Positions 4,807 through 5,498 of a stretch of DNA of 5,498 bases are shown one piece after another. The first letter of the stretch is position 1. Each line of letters opens with the position of its first letter. Origin of the DNA: Anaerolineales bacterium Chloro_02 (lineage in GTDB: Bacteria > Chloroflexota > Anaerolineae > Anaerolineales > Anaerolineaceae); NCBI GenBank assembly GCA_001603765.1, contig LUZV01000309.1:1-5498 (forward strand). Reading direction: 5' to 3'. The notes beneath the pieces were generated by a model, which ran no database searches, had not been told where the DNA came from, and saw only the letters and a program-made list of their open reading frames with translations. The position numbers were made by a program, and so were the translations under genes.

Positions 4807-4872
4807 TTCATGGGCAACAATTTTAATCTGAATCTACGATTGATTTTTCAGCAAGCACCGGAGGGGACCAGG

Positions 4873-5343
4873 ATGAACGAGCAGGAAAACACGTTGGGAT
4901 TCAAAGTAGAACCGATCCAAGTCTCGACGACGATCCGTGCGGGCGCCAATCGACGGATGATCGCCAGGACGCAGGACCACGAACTGACCCTGGACGTGTC
5001 GAAGGACCACGGAGGCGAGAATGCCGGTCCGACTCCGCCGGAGTGCCTGGCCATTGCGCTGGGGGGATGCCTCCTCAATATCTGCCGCGTCCTCGCGATG
5101 CAAAAGCAGATTGTACTCGATGACATCCGGATCACGATCACGGGAGAGATCGACCCGACCAGGGCGTTCGGCATTCAAACGGACAAGAGGGCGGGCTTTT
5201 CGAACCTGTCGGCCAGGCTGGAGCTGGATTGCAAATTGACGGAGACCGAGAAGGAAAACTTTCGGTCGGAGCTGATTCACCGATGCCCGCTCTGCGATAC
5301 CATTGCCAGTCCCACGCCTTTGCAGATTTCATTCGAAGGCTAG
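4873..5343 (+). CDS. OsmC-family protein (probable thiol peroxidase)
   Basis: A 156-residue OsmC/Ohr-superfamily protein, a common length for the family. Members typically reduce organic hydroperoxides with two Cys residues in a homodimer. The motif GPTPPECLAIALGGCLLNIC (residues 52-71) carries C66, and HRCPLCDTI (136-144) carries C138, which align with the reactive Cys pair of E. coli OsmC. E57 fits the conserved Glu. C58, C71, C120 and C141 are additional Cys residues, and C141 in CPLC might add a second thiol to the site. Some family members have no known substrate, so peroxidase activity is inferred. The ATG at 4873 is chosen because GGAGGGG at 4860-4866 lies six bases upstream; an upstream in-frame ATG at 4810 has no such site. 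It diverges from the LysR gene, its likely regulator. Codons 103-124 are duplicated downstream. Confidence 0.87.
   Translation: MNEQENTLGFKVEPIQVSTTIRAGANRRMIARTQDHELTLDVSKDHGGENAGPTPPECLAIALGGCLLNICRVLAMQKQIVLDDIRITITGEIDPTRAFGIQTDKRAGFSNLSARLELDCKLTETEKENFRSELIHRCPLCDTIASPTPLQISFEG
5178..5244 (+). repeat. Internal osmC segment duplicated at the window end (copy 1)
   Basis: These 67 bases (osmC codons 103-124) recur at 5432-5498, an offset of 254 bases, with 66 of 67 identical. The only difference is G5190 against A5444, which turns AGG into AGA and keeps Arg. Identity stops abruptly on the left (5177 against 5431). The right edge cannot be seen because the window ends inside copy 2. Confidence 0.9.
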
Positions 5344-5431
5344 CAGGGATTTTGGAGAGAACGAGGGAAATGTTTCGGGGCTGTTGCCCAAAAGGATATT
5401 AAGGTGCATCAATAGTGGAACGAACAAAAAT
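5344..5431. other. Spacer between osmC and the partial osmC copy
   Basis: Eighty-eight bases with no gene. GGGC at 5378-5381 and GCCC at 5386-5389 form a small hairpin. The string GGGGCTGTTGCCC resembles the end of an insertion sequence and is similar to GGGCTCTGTTCCC at the IS1595 fragment, so a mobile-element scar is possible. As a terminator it lacks a T-run on the + strand. Confidence 0.3.
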
Positions 5432-5498
5432 AACGGACAAGAGAGCGGGCTTTTCGAACCTGTCGGCCAGGCTGGAGCTGGATTGCAAATTGACGGAG
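5415..5498 (+). pseudogene. Partial second copy of OsmC (runs off the window)
   Basis: From GTG at 5415 an open frame reads VERTKI and then joins the OsmC frame at TDKRAGFSNLSARLELDCKL, continuing past the window end. The copied part corresponds to OsmC residues 103-124. The N-terminal two thirds, including E57 and C66, are absent, so the product could not be a normal OsmC. The only possible SD is AAGG at 5401-5404, ten bases away, which is weak. A gene fragment or an assembly artefact are both more likely than a working gene. If the copy continues it would encode C138 and the C-terminus. Confidence 0.5.
5432..5498 (+). repeat. Internal osmC segment duplicated (copy 2)
   Basis: A copy of 5178-5244 in the same orientation with one synonymous change at 5444. 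It is truncated by the window edge, so its true length is unknown. Confidence 0.9.

Noticed and set aside
4810..4872. Earlier in-frame ATG for the OsmC protein
   Set aside because: No Shine-Dalgarno before 4810 and it would sit at the predicted transcription start; the ATG at 4873 has GGAGGGG six bases upstream.

Overview
The window looks like an accessory or edge region of a chromosome from an anaerobic Desulfobacterota (deltaproteobacterial) organism. This is an inference from the style of the proteins (a DtxR-type regulator with a Cys-rich tail, a methyltransferase and a LysR/OsmC pair with a sulfate-reducer or syntroph flavour) and from the mix of palindromic repeats, insertion-sequence fragments and toxin-antitoxin remnants. 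There is no rRNA, tRNA or other marker to fix the taxonomy. Base use differs between parts: the intact genes are GC-rich, while the IS and antitoxin stretch (about 2460-3720) is more AT-rich.

Left part (1-2321, all + strand): a GC-rich leader and weak promoter, then a DtxR/MntR-family metal-dependent repressor (144-659). A 317-bp gap follows with two copies of a palindromic box and a plausible sigma-70 promoter. Next come a small exported protein of unknown function (977-1258) and a class I SAM-dependent methyltransferase with a GTG start (1476-2321). The last 14 codons and the stop of the methyltransferase lie inside a roughly 182-bp palindromic, MITE-like repeat (2276-2457).

Middle part (2459-3817): a graveyard of mobile and addiction genes. 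The 5' end of an IS4-family element (+) abuts the palindromic repeat and is cut by the 3' end of an IS256-family element (-), which is itself joined to the 5' end of an IS1595-family transposase gene (-). Beyond these, on the - strand, lies a decayed toxin-antitoxin locus: a short probable hicA C-terminal remnant, an intact hicB, and an Xre-type HTH gene broken by a frameshift and an in-frame TAG.

Right part (3818-5498): a LysR-type regulator (-) diverges from an OsmC-family protein (+). The roughly 167-bp region between them carries two short palindromes and a good -10 placed where a LysR regulator would be expected to act. After osmC there is a 67-bp near-identical copy of an internal osmC segment (66/67, the one difference synonymous), which runs off the window end.

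Functionally the window offers metal-responsive regulation, a probable thiol/peroxide pair (LysR-OsmC), a lone methyltransferase and decaying mobile DNA. I see no convincing new multi-gene system. The most interesting items are the palindromic element that supplies the methyltransferase C-terminus, the partial osmC duplication, and the repeated palindromic boxes beside the DtxR-type gene.
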